From Terriglobia bacterium (lineage in GTDB: Bacteria > Acidobacteriota > Thermoanaerobaculia > Thermoanaerobaculales > Thermoanaerobaculaceae): a stretch of 64,000 nucleotides of DNA. Each line of letters begins with the position of its first letter. Positions within the stretch are counted from its first letter, which is position 1. The notes under the pieces were generated by a model. It was given only the letters and a program-made list of their open reading frames with translations, did not search any database and had not been told where the DNA came from. Made by a program: the position numbers and the translations under genes. The DNA is taken from positions 1 to 64,000 of the forward strand of contig JAIQFQ010000001.1 in assembly GCA_020073245.1 (NCBI GenBank), written 5' to 3'. This document shows positions 1 through 9,499 of this stretch, piece by piece.

Positions 1-317
1 TCCACGTAGCTCCGGAACGCCAGCGCGTTGGCATCGCTCTCGTCCATGATGCCGCGGCCCAACTGCACGAGATGCCGGAACTGACGCTCCGCGAGGGCCA
101 CCTCGGTCGCCAGATTCTCCTGGAACCCTACGGGTCCGCTCGAGCGCGCCGGATGGTTTTCCAGGTTGAAGAAGCGTTCGATCGCCTTGAGGTGGGTTTC
201 GAACTGGACGAGCTTGTCCCACGCCTCCGACGGGAATTCTGGTCCCGGGGCGGAGCCGTCGGTTCGGCCAGTCACCTCGCTCGGCCCGCGGGCCCCGTTC
301 AGCGGCCGGCGCGGCAT
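1..317 (-). CDS. hypothetical protein, N-terminal part (runs off the left edge)
   Basis: The minus strand reads openly from an ATG at 317 to the window edge, giving about 105 residues. The peptide begins MPRRPLNGARGP and continues with a helical, charged stretch (FPSEAWDKLVQFETHLKAIE, then a segment rich in E, A, R and Q). I do not recognise a family. The composition of residues from about 25 onward looks like a soluble helical protein, while the first 20 or so residues are Pro/Arg/Gly rich, so the true start may be the in-frame GTG at 275. A GGGGGG run lies just before the ATG. It lies on the same strand as the response regulator at 528 but is 210 bases away from it. The C-terminus is outside the window. 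Confidence 0.55.
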   Translation of the reverse strand, partial: MPRRPLNGARGPSEVTGRTDGSAPGPEFPSEAWDKLVQFETHLKAIERFFNLENHPARSSGPVGFQENLATEVALAERQFRHLVQLGRGIMDESDANALAFRSYV

Positions 318-527
318 CCGGTCCCCCCGTGGGGCTCTTCCCCCATGGCACCATAGTAGACCGCAGTTCAGGGGCGGCTATCGGACCGGCGCTGCCCATC
401 GTGCCGGTGCCCGCGCTGCCACCCCTGTAAGGTCTTCGCCGATACGGCGTAAGCGCCGTTCGGACAAGGGCACCTCGCCGCGCCGACTGACGCCTCTTCG
501 GGGAAGGTGGCCGACCTGGCACTACGG
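318..527. other. intergenic region, nothing recognised
   Basis: These 210 bases separate the response regulator stop from the start of the truncated gene on the left. No RNA gene or convincing hairpin followed by T residues was seen. It may hold the promoter of the left-edge gene. Confidence 0.4.
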
Positions 528-1160
528 CTAGTCGACCAGGCCCTCCTTAACGGCGTAGTACGCGATCTCGCTGTTGTTACGGAGGCTCAGCTTGGCGAGG
601 ACCCGTGAGCGGTAGGTGCTGACGGTTTTTGGACTCAGGGTGAGTTCCTTTGCGATCTCCTTCACCGTCTTGCCCCTGGCGATCATGCAGAGGACCTGTA
701 ACTCGCGGTCGGACAGGGCCTCGTGGGGCGACTGCCGGAATCGTCCCTGCACCTCGAACGCCAGGCTCTCGGCCGTACGCATACTGACGTAGCGCCCGCC
801 GGAGGCGACCTTCCGGACTGCATTGACGAGTTCGTCCGGCCCACTGTCCTTGGTGAGATAGCCGGCCGCCCCGGCACGCAACGCACGCACCGCGTACTGC
901 TCCTCCGGGTACATCGTGAGAATGAGCACTGCGAGACCGGGATGCTCGGCCCGAAGTTGCTTCAGCACGTCAAGGCCGCTGCGTCCCGGCATCCCAATGT
1001 CAAGGAGGACCACGTCGCACGGGGTGTGCCGCGCCTCGACCATGACCTCCTGGCCGTTGCAGGCCTCGCCGACAACCTTGATCTCTCCGGTCATGCCGAG
1101 GATGTGTTTCAAGCCGGCCCTGACCAGGGCGTGGTCATCGGCGACGAGGACTCGAATCAT
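528..1160 (-). CDS. NarL/FixJ-family response regulator (REC + LuxR HTH)
   Basis: This 210-residue protein has the classic two-domain layout: a receiver domain at about 3-120 and a LuxR-type helix-turn-helix at about 145-205. The acidic pocket is D8/D9, the phospho-acceptor is D54 (VLLDIGMPG), the switch Thr is T82 and the conserved Lys is K104. The output domain carries the typical LSDRELQVL and SPKTVSTYRSRVL segments. It starts 4 bases after the histidine kinase stop, so the two are almost certainly co-transcribed and form a cognate pair. It should be a DNA-binding transcription regulator acting as a dimer after phosphorylation. Target genes cannot be read from the sequence. Confidence 0.95.
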   Translation of the reverse strand: MIRVLVADDHALVRAGLKHILGMTGEIKVVGEACNGQEVMVEARHTPCDVVLLDIGMPGRSGLDVLKQLRAEHPGLAVLILTMYPEEQYAVRALRAGAAGYLTKDSGPDELVNAVRKVASGGRYVSMRTAESLAFEVQGRFRQSPHEALSDRELQVLCMIARGKTVKEIAKELTLSPKTVSTYRSRVLAKLSLRNNSEIAYYAVKEGLVD

Positions 1161-1164
1161 GGCG

Positions 1165-1830
1165 TCATCCGACCGGTATCTCCAGCAAGAAGCGGCACCC
1201 GCCTCCCGAGACGTTGTCCCACCGCAGCTTTCCCCCGGCGAGTCGACAGATCCTTGCGACCGTGGCCAGTCCCAGACCGGTCCGCTCGGGCGAAGTCGTG
1301 AAGTACGGTCTCCCTATCTCGTCGGCGTAGGAGTCCGGGATGCCCTTGCCGGAATCCTGGACCTCGATCCTCTCGAGGTGCGTCCTGCCCCTGTGCCACG
1401 CCACCCGGACCTGGCCCCCCGGCAACGACAAGCGGACCGCGTTGGCGAGCAGTTCCGCCAGGCAGAAGCGCAGCTGCTCGGGATCGATCACGACGCGCTC
1501 CTCGGCGCTGCCTTCCAGCACGAGCTCGACGCCGGCACGAGCCGCTACCTCCCGAACCGCAGCACGGGCCGCGCCGGCTGCCTCCGCCACGGGGACGGGC
1601 TCCGGATGTCCTGCCGTCATGGAGAAGTAGCGTTGCGTCTCTCTCGTCGTGGCGTCGAGCCTGCAGACCTCGCCCAGCATCTGCTTCAAGAGCTCGAGCG
1701 TCTCACCGGTCGGCCGGGCGACGTGCATCATCAGCGAGATTCCGGAGTTGAGGGCCGCCAAGGGGTTACGCAGCCGGTGGAGCAGGTCCGGGACCGCGTG
1801 CCTTGCTTCCAAGTCCGGCACACGCCTCAT
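1165..1830 (-). CDS. sensor histidine kinase, cytoplasmic, no sensor domain
   Basis: This is a short (221-residue) kinase made only of the transmitter. The H box has His18 in LLHRLRNPLAAL, the N box is ELLANAV, the G1 box is DSGKGIPD and the G2 box is GLGLATV. The start at 1830 is chosen because a GGAAGGAG ribosome site lies 6 bases before it; the frame is open further upstream but with no site and poor composition. There is no membrane segment and no PAS or GAF domain, so the input must come from another protein or from a small molecule binding the short N-terminus. It precedes the response regulator by 4 bases. NtrB-like stand-alone kinases have a similar layout. Confidence 0.9.
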   Translation of the reverse strand: MRRVPDLEARHAVPDLLHRLRNPLAALNSGISLMMHVARPTGETLELLKQMLGEVCRLDATTRETQRYFSMTAGHPEPVPVAEAAGAARAAVREVAARAGVELVLEGSAEERVVIDPEQLRFCLAELLANAVRLSLPGGQVRVAWHRGRTHLERIEVQDSGKGIPDSYADEIGRPYFTTSPERTGLGLATVARICRLAGGKLRWDNVSGGGCRFLLEIPVG

Positions 1831-2170
1831 GCCCGCTCCTTCCGTGGCCGTTGCATCCGGCCCGACTGCCGACAGTTGGCGGCATCCGGATGGAGACGCT
1901 CGATCACCTTGGTTGCAGTCTATCAAGAAAAGGCGGTTCTCGAAACAGCCTCAAGAACTTCCGAAGTCCCGGCGCCAGCCGCGCGGCCGGAATGAGACGC
2001 TCTGCACCTGGGGCTCTCGCATGTCCCGATTTCCCGCGGCGACCGTGTTCTTCGATCGACGACCGAACGTGCGCCGCGCCGGCGCGCCGAAACACGGTAT
2101 GATCTCTTCGGTGGAGTCGGCGTTCCTTGCCGCCCGACGACACAAGCCGCCGGGCCCTCGGGAGGTTGCC
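1831..2170. promoter_or_regulatory. divergent intergenic region with a possible -10 box
   Basis: This 340-base region separates the minus-strand kinase from the plus-strand kinase-like gene at 2171. A TATGAT hexamer at 2098-2103 fits a sigma-70 -10 box for the plus gene; no good -35 box is placed 16-18 bases before it. Nothing else is recognised. Confidence 0.3.
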
Positions 2171-2842
2171 ATGCGCGAGAGGCCAACCGTGGTTCTCACG
2201 ATCTCGAGGCAGATGGGCAGTGGCGGCTCGTACATCGGTCAGGCGGTGGCGAATCGGTTCGGCATGCGCTACGCCGACCGGGACATCCTGCAACAGGCGG
2301 CGAAGGCCGCGGGGCTGAAGGAGGGCGACCTCGCGGCCGCCGAGGAGAAGGCCTCCGGTTTTTGGGAATCCCTGCTGCACTCGTTCTCCATGGGTGGGCC
2401 GGACACGACGTTCGTGCCGCCCGCCCTTCCCGCCATGTACACCGAGGATCTGTTCAAGTTGGAGAGCCTGATCATCCGGGAGATCGCCGACCGGTTCGAC
2501 GCGGTGATCGTCGGACGGGCGGGGTTCCACGTTTTGGCGGGACGTCCCAACGTCATCAACATCATGGTGCACGCCGCGCGAGCGTCGCGGCTGAAACGCA
2601 TCATGGAGCTGTACGGAGTCCAGACCACCAAGCAGGCTGAAGAGTTGGTCGAACGGTCGGACCGGCAGAGAGCCCAGTTTATCCACCGTTTCACGGGCAA
2701 GCGGTGGGATGACGCACATCTTTTCGATCTCTGCCTCGACACGGGTTCGACCGGACTCGAGGTCGCCACGGAGATCGTCGCCACCCTGGTCGAGAGCCAC
2801 CTCGGACGCCGGTGGCGCGGGGCTCACACACCGGGCGTCTGA
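2171..2842 (+). CDS. cytidylate kinase-like family protein
   Basis: The protein is 223 residues. Near the N-terminus TISRQMGSGGSYIGQAVA fits the P-loop of the Cytidylate_kin2 family (ISRQxGSGGxxIAxxxA), a nucleoside-monophosphate-kinase-like fold. The middle VIVGRAGFHVL segment and the later IHRFTGKRWDDAHLFDLCLDT segment are also typical of that family. The start at 2171 is preceded by GGAGG at 2162-2165. Members of this family are widespread in Acidobacteriota and Deltaproteobacteria, often beside signalling genes, and their substrate is not established. It is not the housekeeping CMP kinase, which is longer in its NMP-binding insert. It is probably transcribed from its own promoter. Confidence 0.85.
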   Translation: MRERPTVVLTISRQMGSGGSYIGQAVANRFGMRYADRDILQQAAKAAGLKEGDLAAAEEKASGFWESLLHSFSMGGPDTTFVPPALPAMYTEDLFKLESLIIREIADRFDAVIVGRAGFHVLAGRPNVINIMVHAARASRLKRIMELYGVQTTKQAEELVERSDRQRAQFIHRFTGKRWDDAHLFDLCLDTGSTGLEVATEIVATLVESHLGRRWRGAHTPGV

Positions 2843-2958
2843 GACCCGGCCGCAAACGGTGCACCTCCCCGGAGATCCGTGGGGCCCGTGCGATCGAGCA
2901 ACCACATCTCCCCGGCACTCGATTGCCGATCCCGGGAATCTGAACGAGAATCGCAGCG

Positions 2959-4464
2959 ATGCCCAGACACGCGCTGAGGGCGATGACCGTTGCTGCCATG
3001 GTCGCCGGGGCGGCGTTGGTCGCACGCTTTTCCGGCACTGCCGCGGGGGGGGCCGACTCCTCCGGCTACCTCAACAGCGCACGCCTGCTCGCCCGCGGCC
3101 GATTGGCTGAGCCGGTACGCGCCGTTCCGGGTATTCTGGCGGCTAGCTACCCGTCCGGGATCTTCGTGCCGCTCGGCATGCGCCCGGGTCGTCGGCCGGC
3201 GACCGCCGCTCCCACGTACCCGGTCGGCCTCCCTCTCCATCTCGCGGCGGCCTCCCTGCTCCTGGGACCCGAACGCGCACCCGTCACGGTCAACGTCCTG
3301 GCCTGGATCGCCGCGGTTGTCCTTCTGTACCGCCTCGCCAGGCTGCTGGCCTTGCCGCGGACCTGGAGCGTCATGGCCGTGCTGGCTTTCGCAGTCTTCC
3401 CGGTCACGGTCCTCCAGTCGGTCCGGGTCATGAGCGACGTGCTGGCAACCGCGTGGTGCCTCGCCGCCGCCTTCTTCGCGTTGCGGGCGCGGAAGCACGG
3501 AACCTACGCTCTTGGCGCCGGCGTGAGCCTTTCCATCGCGGTTCTCGTCCGCCCGACCGATGCACTCGTGGCGCCTGCGCTTGCGCTTGCCGTCGGCGCG
3601 AGCCCCACCCTGCTCGCGGCCGCCGCAGCCGGAGCCGCACCCTGTCTTCTGGGGTTGGGCCTGTACAACCTCGCCGAGTACGGCCGTGCCGTGACGACCG
3701 GCTACACGGGCCTCGCTCCATCCGTCGCCCTGGCGAACTTGCCGAACGGCGTTCTGCACCTGGGCCGCTGGCTGGTGACGTTCCTCGGTGCACCCGCGGT
3801 CGCACTGGTCGGGCTCGGTGTCGTGAGGGCCGTGCGGGGCGACCGCCGGCAAGTCGTGCTGCTTACCTGGGCCGGCGCGATCGTGGGTTTCTACTCGCTG
3901 TACGAGCCGTCGCTCTACGGCTGGTGGCGGCTGCGATTCCTGCTGCCGGCCGTGCCTGCTCTCATCCTCAGTGCCCTCCTGGCGGCGAAGGAACTGCTCG
4001 CGAGCGCGGAAGAGGTTCGGGCCTCCCGTCCCGCTCTCCGCCGCGGCGCCGCCGCGGGCCTCGCTGTCGGTCTGCTCTGGTCGCTCGTGGTTTCGGGGTA
4101 TTGGGTCGTCAGCCGAAAGGTATGGGAGGTAGGAAGGAGCGAGGACATCTACCCACGCTGTGTCGCCTGGGCGGAGCGCCGGCTCCCACCGAACGCCGCG
4201 CTCGTCTCGATGCAGACGAGTGGCGCCGTCAACTTCTACGGTCACCTCCCGATCGTGCGGTACGACCTCCTGGACCAGCCGACCTACGCCCGGTTCGTGG
4301 CAGACGCAAAGGCGCTCGGGATCCCCCTCTACGCCCTGCTCTTCCGGAACGACAGGCTCGAGTTCGAGCGTCGTTGGCCCGGAGAGTGGGTTCGCCTTGA
4401 TGGTCTCGATGAAGCATCGCTGTGGCAGCTGAAGAGCGGTGCCGTTCCCGCCGCGAAGCCCTGA
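2959..4464 (+). CDS. GT-C fold membrane glycosyltransferase-like protein
   Basis: This 501-residue protein has about 10 hydrophobic segments. After the first one comes an acidic loop (GADSSGYLNSARLLARGRL), which matches the first periplasmic loop of GT-C enzymes of the PMT/ArnT/GT39 type, where an Asp is catalytic. The C-terminal 120 residues form a soluble domain (RLPPNAALVSMQTSGAVNFY), as in other bacterial GT39-like proteins that use polyprenyl-phosphate sugars. It should act in the inner membrane on a periplasmic substrate, but neither donor nor acceptor can be told. It starts 116 bases after the kinase-like gene, with no strong ribosome site. A second protein of the same class lies at 35207. 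Confidence 0.75.
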   Translation: MPRHALRAMTVAAMVAGAALVARFSGTAAGGADSSGYLNSARLLARGRLAEPVRAVPGILAASYPSGIFVPLGMRPGRRPATAAPTYPVGLPLHLAAASLLLGPERAPVTVNVLAWIAAVVLLYRLARLLALPRTWSVMAVLAFAVFPVTVLQSVRVMSDVLATAWCLAAAFFALRARKHGTYALGAGVSLSIAVLVRPTDALVAPALALAVGASPTLLAAAAAGAAPCLLGLGLYNLAEYGRAVTTGYTGLAPSVALANLPNGVLHLGRWLVTFLGAPAVALVGLGVVRAVRGDRRQVVLLTWAGAIVGFYSLYEPSLYGWWRLRFLLPAVPALILSALLAAKELLASAEEVRASRPALRRGAAAGLAVGLLWSLVVSGYWVVSRKVWEVGRSEDIYPRCVAWAERRLPPNAALVSMQTSGAVNFYGHLPIVRYDLLDQPTYARFVADAKALGIPLYALLFRNDRLEFERRWPGEWVRLDGLDEASLWQLKSGAVPAAKP

Positions 4465-4621
4465 CTGTTTCCGAGTTGTGTGCACCCGAAGCGGTTTCAG
4501 CCGGCTCCCCCCGCCGGGCGGGCCGTCGGAATGTGCCCGCCGCTCCTGTGTGTTGAGAAAGGCCGGCGGCGATCGATCAGCAGGGTCTATCCGGGCCCTA
4601 ACTTGCAGGGGCCGAAGTCTG

Positions 4622-4650
4622 TTGACAGGGCAGCGCTCGGCCCATAAGCT
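4622..4650 (+). promoter_or_regulatory. sigma-70 type promoter for the efflux operon
   Basis: TTGACA at 4622-4627 is followed by a 17-base spacer and TAAGCT at 4645-4650, about 40 bases before the MarR gene. An inverted TGATC/GATCA pair at about 4670 and 4688 lies between promoter and start and could be the MarR operator; that last point is weak. Confidence 0.5.
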
Positions 4651-4691
4651 TCTGCCCTTGGAAAGGTTTTGATCCTGAAAGTCTCGTGATC

Positions 4692-5207
4692 ATGAGTAGC
4701 CCAGGGGTTGCCCGTTCGACCGTGCCAAGTCTCGGCGTCATCATCCGGTCTTGGTGGACCCTGATGGCAGAGGCCTCGCTTGGCGAGGACCTGGCGATCA
4801 TGGCCGAGACCGGCCTGACGCTGCCTCAGATCCTGACCCTGTACACGCTGCACGACAACGGCCCTCGGTGCGTGTCCTCAGTGGCCCAGGTGCTTCACCT
4901 GTCCCAGCCGGCGACCAGCCAGCTGCTGGATCGCCTGGTCAAGGAACGCCTGGTCGACCGTGCCGAGGATCCCGGGGACCGCCGCCGTAAGCGACTGGCC
5001 ATCACCCCACGAGGTGTCCGGCTCGTCACCAGACTCATCGAGGCCAAGAGCCGCAGTCTGAACCATGCGGCGAGCCGCTTGACCCCGCAAGTCCGGAGGA
5101 AACTCGCGGCGGTCCTTCAGGAGGCGCTTGCCCAGCTTCGGCGGGCAAACGCCGACGCTCCGGGGCCGGCCGTTCGACGGACCCGGAGCCTTCGTGAGCA
5201 CCGGTGA
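4692..5207 (+). CDS. MarR-family transcriptional regulator
   Basis: This 171-residue protein has a winged helix-turn-helix: SSVAQVLHLSQPATSQLLDRL is the recognition helix region and VDRAEDPGDRRRKRLAITPRG is the wing with the DxRxxR signature of MarR proteins. Start at ATG 4692; an in-frame GTG lies two codons earlier at 4686. It heads the TolC-EmrA-EmrB type operon, ending 22 bases before the TolC gene. By analogy with EmrR it would repress the operon and release it on binding a hydrophobic, often phenolic, compound. The promoter at 4622 would then be autoregulated. Confidence 0.92.
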   Translation: MSSPGVARSTVPSLGVIIRSWWTLMAEASLGEDLAIMAETGLTLPQILTLYTLHDNGPRCVSSVAQVLHLSQPATSQLLDRLVKERLVDRAEDPGDRRRKRLAITPRGVRLVTRLIEAKSRSLNHAASRLTPQVRRKLAAVLQEALAQLRRANADAPGPAVRRTRSLREHR

Positions 5208-5229
5208 CCCACAACGAGGAGATGACGAG

Positions 5230-6618
5230 ATGCCTCAACTTCACCAGCACAAACATCCCCGGCAGCCGATCCGGAACCGCGTGAGGCGGCCTGGCTCTGC
5301 GCTGGCGGCCGCGTTGGTCGCGTCGCTGGCCGCCGCGCAATCGTCGCCGACGGGGCAGCCGTTGATGACGCTCGACGAGGCCCTCCGGGAGATCGCGGCC
5401 CACTCCACCGCCAGCGTGACATCCCGGCTCGACCTCGGTGCGGCGATGGAGAGCACGAAGCGGGCGGAGGTCCCGTACCGTCCGACGGCCTCGGTCTCCG
5501 CCGGCTTCCAGGCCCGGGACAACCAGGTCCTCGCACGCCTCGGGGCACTTCAGGCGCCCACCACCCAACAGAACTTCTTTACCGGGGAGCTTGATGTCGG
5601 CTATCTCCTCTGGGACGGCGGGAAGCGGTCCTCGGCGCTCGCCAGCTCGAAGAGTGCCGAGGAGGCCACGGCGTTGCGCGGGCAGGCCGGTGTGCGCTCC
5701 GCTCAGCTCGACGGCCTGGTGAGCTACATCCAGGTCCTGGCTCTGAAGGCGCAACGCGTGGTCCTCTCCCAGCGCGTGGCCAGCCTGCAAGACCACCTGA
5801 GGGAAGTGAAGGACCTGTTCGACCAGGGCGTCGTCGCGCGCAACGACCTGCTCGAGACCGAAGTCCGGCTCCGCCTGGTCCAGGACCAGACGGCCCAGGT
5901 CGAGAACGGGGAAGCGGTGGCCTTGCAGACTCTGAACCGCCTCATGGGCCGCAGCCCTACGGAGCCGCTGGCCCTCCCTGCGTCGCTGCCTGCCCCGCCG
6001 CCGCTGGTTGCGACCTCGGGGGACCTGAAGAAGCGCGCCGCCGACTCCAACCGGCAGATGCTGGCGCTACAGGCCCGCCTGAGAGCTCAGGAGGACGTGG
6101 TCTCGTTCCACAAGAGCGAGAGCTACCCGACCTTCTTCGCGCAGGCCTCTCACACGTACCAGCAGAACCAATACCTCGTCTACCCCAACGCCAACTTCCT
6201 CTTCCTGGGCGTGACGTGGGAGGTGTACGACGGCGGCAGCCGCCAGGCGAACGTGCGAGAGGCGGATTACGCGGCGGCAAGGACGAGGGAGGAGATCGCG
6301 GATCTTCGGCGGCAGTTGGAGGTCCAGGTCGAGCAGGCGTATCGAGAGTACGCCCAAGCCCTGAAGGAGGCCGCGACCGCCGAGACCAACGTCGCGGCGG
6401 CCGACGAGAACCTGCGGATCGAGGAAGATCAGTACAAGGGTGGCCTCGCGAAGACCACGGACGTGCTGGACGCCGAGTCGGTCCTCGCAGACAGCCGCTT
6501 CTCCCTGGTCAACCAGCACTACAACGCGTACCTCAAGCAGGGCGCGCTTCTCACGGCCGCCGGTGAGGACCTTCCTACGTTCTTCGCCGGCGTGGGGAGC
6601 AACGGACAGGAGCAGTGA
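5230..6618 (+). CDS. TolC-family outer membrane efflux protein
   Basis: The 462-residue protein starts with a basic region and a hydrophobic signal (SALAAALVASLAAAQS) and then shows two outer-membrane-efflux-protein repeats (about 40-230 and 245-440), the internal duplication that forms the TolC trimer barrel. Start at 5230 follows AACGAGGAG. The first repeat includes the conserved long helices with QDHLREVKDLFDQGVVARNDLLETE, the second RTREEIADLRRQLEVQVEQAY and the matching QYKGGLAKTTDVLDAESVLADS. It is the outer-membrane channel of the tripartite pump made with the next two genes; its stop is one base before the next start. Confidence 0.93.
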   Translation: MPQLHQHKHPRQPIRNRVRRPGSALAAALVASLAAAQSSPTGQPLMTLDEALREIAAHSTASVTSRLDLGAAMESTKRAEVPYRPTASVSAGFQARDNQVLARLGALQAPTTQQNFFTGELDVGYLLWDGGKRSSALASSKSAEEATALRGQAGVRSAQLDGLVSYIQVLALKAQRVVLSQRVASLQDHLREVKDLFDQGVVARNDLLETEVRLRLVQDQTAQVENGEAVALQTLNRLMGRSPTEPLALPASLPAPPPLVATSGDLKKRAADSNRQMLALQARLRAQEDVVSFHKSESYPTFFAQASHTYQQNQYLVYPNANFLFLGVTWEVYDGGSRQANVREADYAAARTREEIADLRRQLEVQVEQAYREYAQALKEAATAETNVAAADENLRIEEDQYKGGLAKTTDVLDAESVLADSRFSLVNQHYNAYLKQGALLTAAGEDLPTFFAGVGSNGQEQ

Positions 6619-6619
6619 C

Positions 6620-7663
6620 ATGTTGAGGAAATGGATCAGCTTCGCGGTCATCGTTCTGGTGCTGGCGTCTATCGCCGTCGCCGGGTACCGCTACTGGCAG
6701 CATTCTCAGGTTCACCCGAACACAGAGGACGCGTACGTGTCCGGGGACGTGTTCTCCGTCGCGTCCCGCATCTCCGGAACGCTCCTGACGGTCGACATCG
6801 GCGAGAACCAGGCCGTCACGCAGGGTCAGGTCATCGCGATCCTGGATCCTCGTGACTACGAGGCCCAGGTTCAGCAGGCGAAGGCCGCGCTCGACGAGGC
6901 GCGCTCCGCGCTCGCCACCAACCGCGCCCAGATCGCGCAGGCTAGCGCCAAGGCCGACGCGGACGCGAGCAAGCTCGAGCTCGCTCGCATCAACCTCCAG
7001 CGCTTCGCCGAACTGTACAAGCGCAACTCGGCTCCCAAACAGCCGTACGACAACGCCGTGGCGGCCGAGCACGTAGCCGTTGCGGACCTTGCCGCCTCGC
7101 AGAAGGCTCTCGCCGCGGTCCAGGCAAACCTCACGGTCGCCGAGCAACACGCCAAGCTTCAGGAGACCCGTCTGGCCAACGCGGACCTGACCCGCTCGTA
7201 CTGCACGATCGTCTCACCGGTGGCCGGCATCGTGAGCCGCAAGAGCGCCCAGGTCGGCCAGGTCGTGGCGCCCGGACAGCCTCTCTGCGCCGTGGTCCCG
7301 CTCGAAGGCGAGCACATCTGGGTCGAGGCGAATTTCAAGGAAACGGAGCTGCGCAGAATCCGGGTCGGCCTGCCTGCGACGTTCCATACCGACGTCGAAC
7401 CGGACCGCGAATACCGCGGGTGGGTGGCAAGCCTGTCGGCGGGGACGGGAGCCGCGTTCTCGCTGCTCCCCCCCGAGAACGCGACCGGGAACTGGGTGAA
7501 GATCGTCCAGCGCCTGCCGGTGCGGATCGCGATCGACCCGGGGAGCAACAGCGACCAGTCGCTGCGCCTCGGCCTTTCCGTCCACGTTGAGGTGGACACG
7601 CTGGCCAAAGCGCGGGTTCCTGCCGCGGTGCGGACCACGGCCAACCAGGGTCCCGCGCGCTGA
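6620..7663 (+). CDS. HlyD/EmrA-type membrane fusion protein
   Basis: The protein is 347 residues with an N-terminal membrane anchor (about 5-25), a biotinyl-lipoyl-like half (NTEDAYVSGDVFSVASRISG, typical of EmrA), a coiled-coil hairpin at about 85-200 rich in Ala and Gln, the second lipoyl half (TIVSPVAGIVSRKSAQVGQVV), then a beta-barrel domain. It is the periplasmic adaptor between the MFS pump and the TolC protein. Start at 6620 lies one base after the TolC stop, with GGACAGGAGCAG as ribosome site. The order adaptor then 14-TM MFS is that of the emrAB family. Confidence 0.93.
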   Translation: MLRKWISFAVIVLVLASIAVAGYRYWQHSQVHPNTEDAYVSGDVFSVASRISGTLLTVDIGENQAVTQGQVIAILDPRDYEAQVQQAKAALDEARSALATNRAQIAQASAKADADASKLELARINLQRFAELYKRNSAPKQPYDNAVAAEHVAVADLAASQKALAAVQANLTVAEQHAKLQETRLANADLTRSYCTIVSPVAGIVSRKSAQVGQVVAPGQPLCAVVPLEGEHIWVEANFKETELRRIRVGLPATFHTDVEPDREYRGWVASLSAGTGAAFSLLPPENATGNWVKIVQRLPVRIAIDPGSNSDQSLRLGLSVHVEVDTLAKARVPAAVRTTANQGPAR

Positions 7664-7677
7664 CGGTCGAGCAAGCG

Positions 7678-9228
7678 ATGGACCAGGACCACCCGGCTCA
7701 CCGGTACCTGATGGCGTTCACCTCGATGCTCGGCACCCTCATGGAGGTCGTGGACACGTCGGTTGCTAATGTCTCGCTGCCCCACATGCAGGGGACGTTC
7801 TCGGCCGGCGTCGACGAGATCACTTGGGTGATTACCTCGTACCTGGTCGCCAACGCGGTCGTTCTCCCGATCACCGGGTGGCTCGCCAACCACTTCGGCC
7901 GGAAGCGGTTCTACCTCTCGTGCCTGACCGTCTTCACGGTGGCCTCGCTGGGCTCGGGGGCCGCCCCCACGCTGCCGTTCCTCGTGGTCATGCGGGTGAT
8001 CCAGGGCTTCGCCGGCGGCGCGATGGTGCCGATGTCGCAGGCGATCCTGCTCGACGCCTTCCCGAGAGAGGAGCGCGGCAAGGCCATGGCCCTGTTCGGG
8101 GTCGGCGTCGTGTTCGGCCCGATCATCGGCCCCACCCTTGGCGGCTGGATCACGGACACCTGGGGATGGCGGTGGGTGTTCTACATCAACATACCGGTCG
8201 GGATGCTGGGGCTGATCCTCGGACTGATGCACATCACCGACCCGCCGTACCTCCGGCGCCAGAAGGGCGGCGTGGACTTTCTGAGCTTCCTGTTCATCTG
8301 CACCGGTCTCGGCAGCCTCGAGATCTTCCTGAACCGGGGTCAGCGCTTCGACTGGTTCGACAGCAACTTCATCAAGATCTTCGGCCTCACGGCCGCCACG
8401 GGGATTGCTCTGTTCATCTGGCGCTCGCTTACGGCCGAGCGGCCGCTGGTGGACCTGCGGATCTTCAAGAACCGCTCGTTCGCCTCCGCCACTGTGCTGA
8501 TGTTCCTGCTCGGCTTCGGCCTCTTCGGCTCCTTTACGATGCTGCCGCTCTACGTCCAGAACCTGATGCGTTACACCGCTACCTGGGCCGGCCTCGTGAT
8601 CTCACCCGGCGGGATCGCCTCGCTGTTCGCAATGGGATTCGTCGCAGCCTTGATAGGGAGGGTGGACACGCGCCTCCTCGTGCTCGTGGGCGGCATTCTC
8701 AACATCGCCGCCATCTGGCTGCTGCAGTCGGTGGACCTGCACGTGAGCTTCGGCTACCTGATGCTCTCTCGCCTGGTGCAGGGGTTCGGACTCGGGTTCC
8801 TGTTCGTGCCGATCAGCACGGCGGCGTTCTCGCACCTCCCGCCGGAGCAGATCGGCCAGGCCACAGGCCTCTTCAACCTGCTCCGCAACGAGGGTGGCTC
8901 CGTCGGCATCGCGATGTCCGCCACGGTGCTCGCGCGCCACGCCCAGCTCCACCAGGCCCGCCTGATCGACCACATAACGCCCTTTAGTCCGGTGGTGCGG
9001 GAACGCCTCACCGCAGCCGCGCACGGGTTGTTTCCGGTCGCTGGCCTGGATCCGATCACCACCCAGGCGCTCTCGACTCGGATGATGTACGGCCAGGTTC
9101 AGCTCCAGGCTGTCGTCGAGGCGTACGTGGACGTCTTTTGGATGCTGACGCTCGCGTTCGTTCTGTTCCTCCCGTTCATCCTCATGCTCTCCGGGGAGAC
9201 CGCGAAGGCTCCGACCGCCGCCCACTGA
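7678..9228 (+). CDS. DHA2-family MFS drug transporter (EmrB/QacA type)
   Basis: This 516-residue protein has about 14 membrane segments, the DHA2 number. The first segment carries [15 protein letters not shown], the D-T-x-V-N-V-A-L-P motif that is diagnostic for 14-TM drug exporters. The loop motif A follows as [15 protein letters not shown], and motif C lies in [16 protein letters not shown]. It uses the proton gradient to move hydrophobic compounds into the adaptor/TolC channel encoded just upstream. It starts 14 bases after the adaptor stop. The substrate is unknown; EmrAB systems export uncouplers, fatty acids or polyketide-like toxins. Confidence 0.95.
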   Translation: MDQDHPAHRYLMAFTSMLGTLMEVVDTSVANVSLPHMQGTFSAGVDEITWVITSYLVANAVVLPITGWLANHFGRKRFYLSCLTVFTVASLGSGAAPTLPFLVVMRVIQGFAGGAMVPMSQAILLDAFPREERGKAMALFGVGVVFGPIIGPTLGGWITDTWGWRWVFYINIPVGMLGLILGLMHITDPPYLRRQKGGVDFLSFLFICTGLGSLEIFLNRGQRFDWFDSNFIKIFGLTAATGIALFIWRSLTAERPLVDLRIFKNRSFASATVLMFLLGFGLFGSFTMLPLYVQNLMRYTATWAGLVISPGGIASLFAMGFVAALIGRVDTRLLVLVGGILNIAAIWLLQSVDLHVSFGYLMLSRLVQGFGLGFLFVPISTAAFSHLPPEQIGQATGLFNLLRNEGGSVGIAMSATVLARHAQLHQARLIDHITPFSPVVRERLTAAAHGLFPVAGLDPITTQALSTRMMYGQVQLQAVVEAYVDVFWMLTLAFVLFLPFILMLSGETAKAPTAAH

Positions 9229-9251
9229 TCGTGGCGCCGCCGGCGTCGGAC

Positions 9252-9348
9252 GAGGGGAGCAGAAAGACGGAGGACGGAAGAGGGACGAGACCGACGCCTG
9301 GACGGTCGTGCTCCTCCTCTCCCGTCTTCCTTCTGCCCCCTTCCTGGT
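9252..9348. repeat. purine/pyrimidine imperfect inverted repeat, copy 1
   Basis: A purine-rich arm (9252-9290, with AGAAAGACGGAGGACGGAAG) faces a pyrimidine-rich arm (9311-9347, with CTCTCCCGTCTTCCTTCTG). The two can fold into a long imperfect stem. It lies 24 bases after the efflux operon stop. Related copies lie at 13204 and 42911. Confidence 0.6.
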
Positions 9349-9499
9349 CCCCTACCGGCGCGGTTACACGCCTCACTGCAACGCCCCCTCGCTTCTGCCG
9401 GCCACGTACCATGGCCCCTCGCGCGGGAATTGCAGCGATCACCTTGCCATTTCAGCTATCGGACGGAGATTGGAACCGTCGGAATCGGGGAGGGACCTC

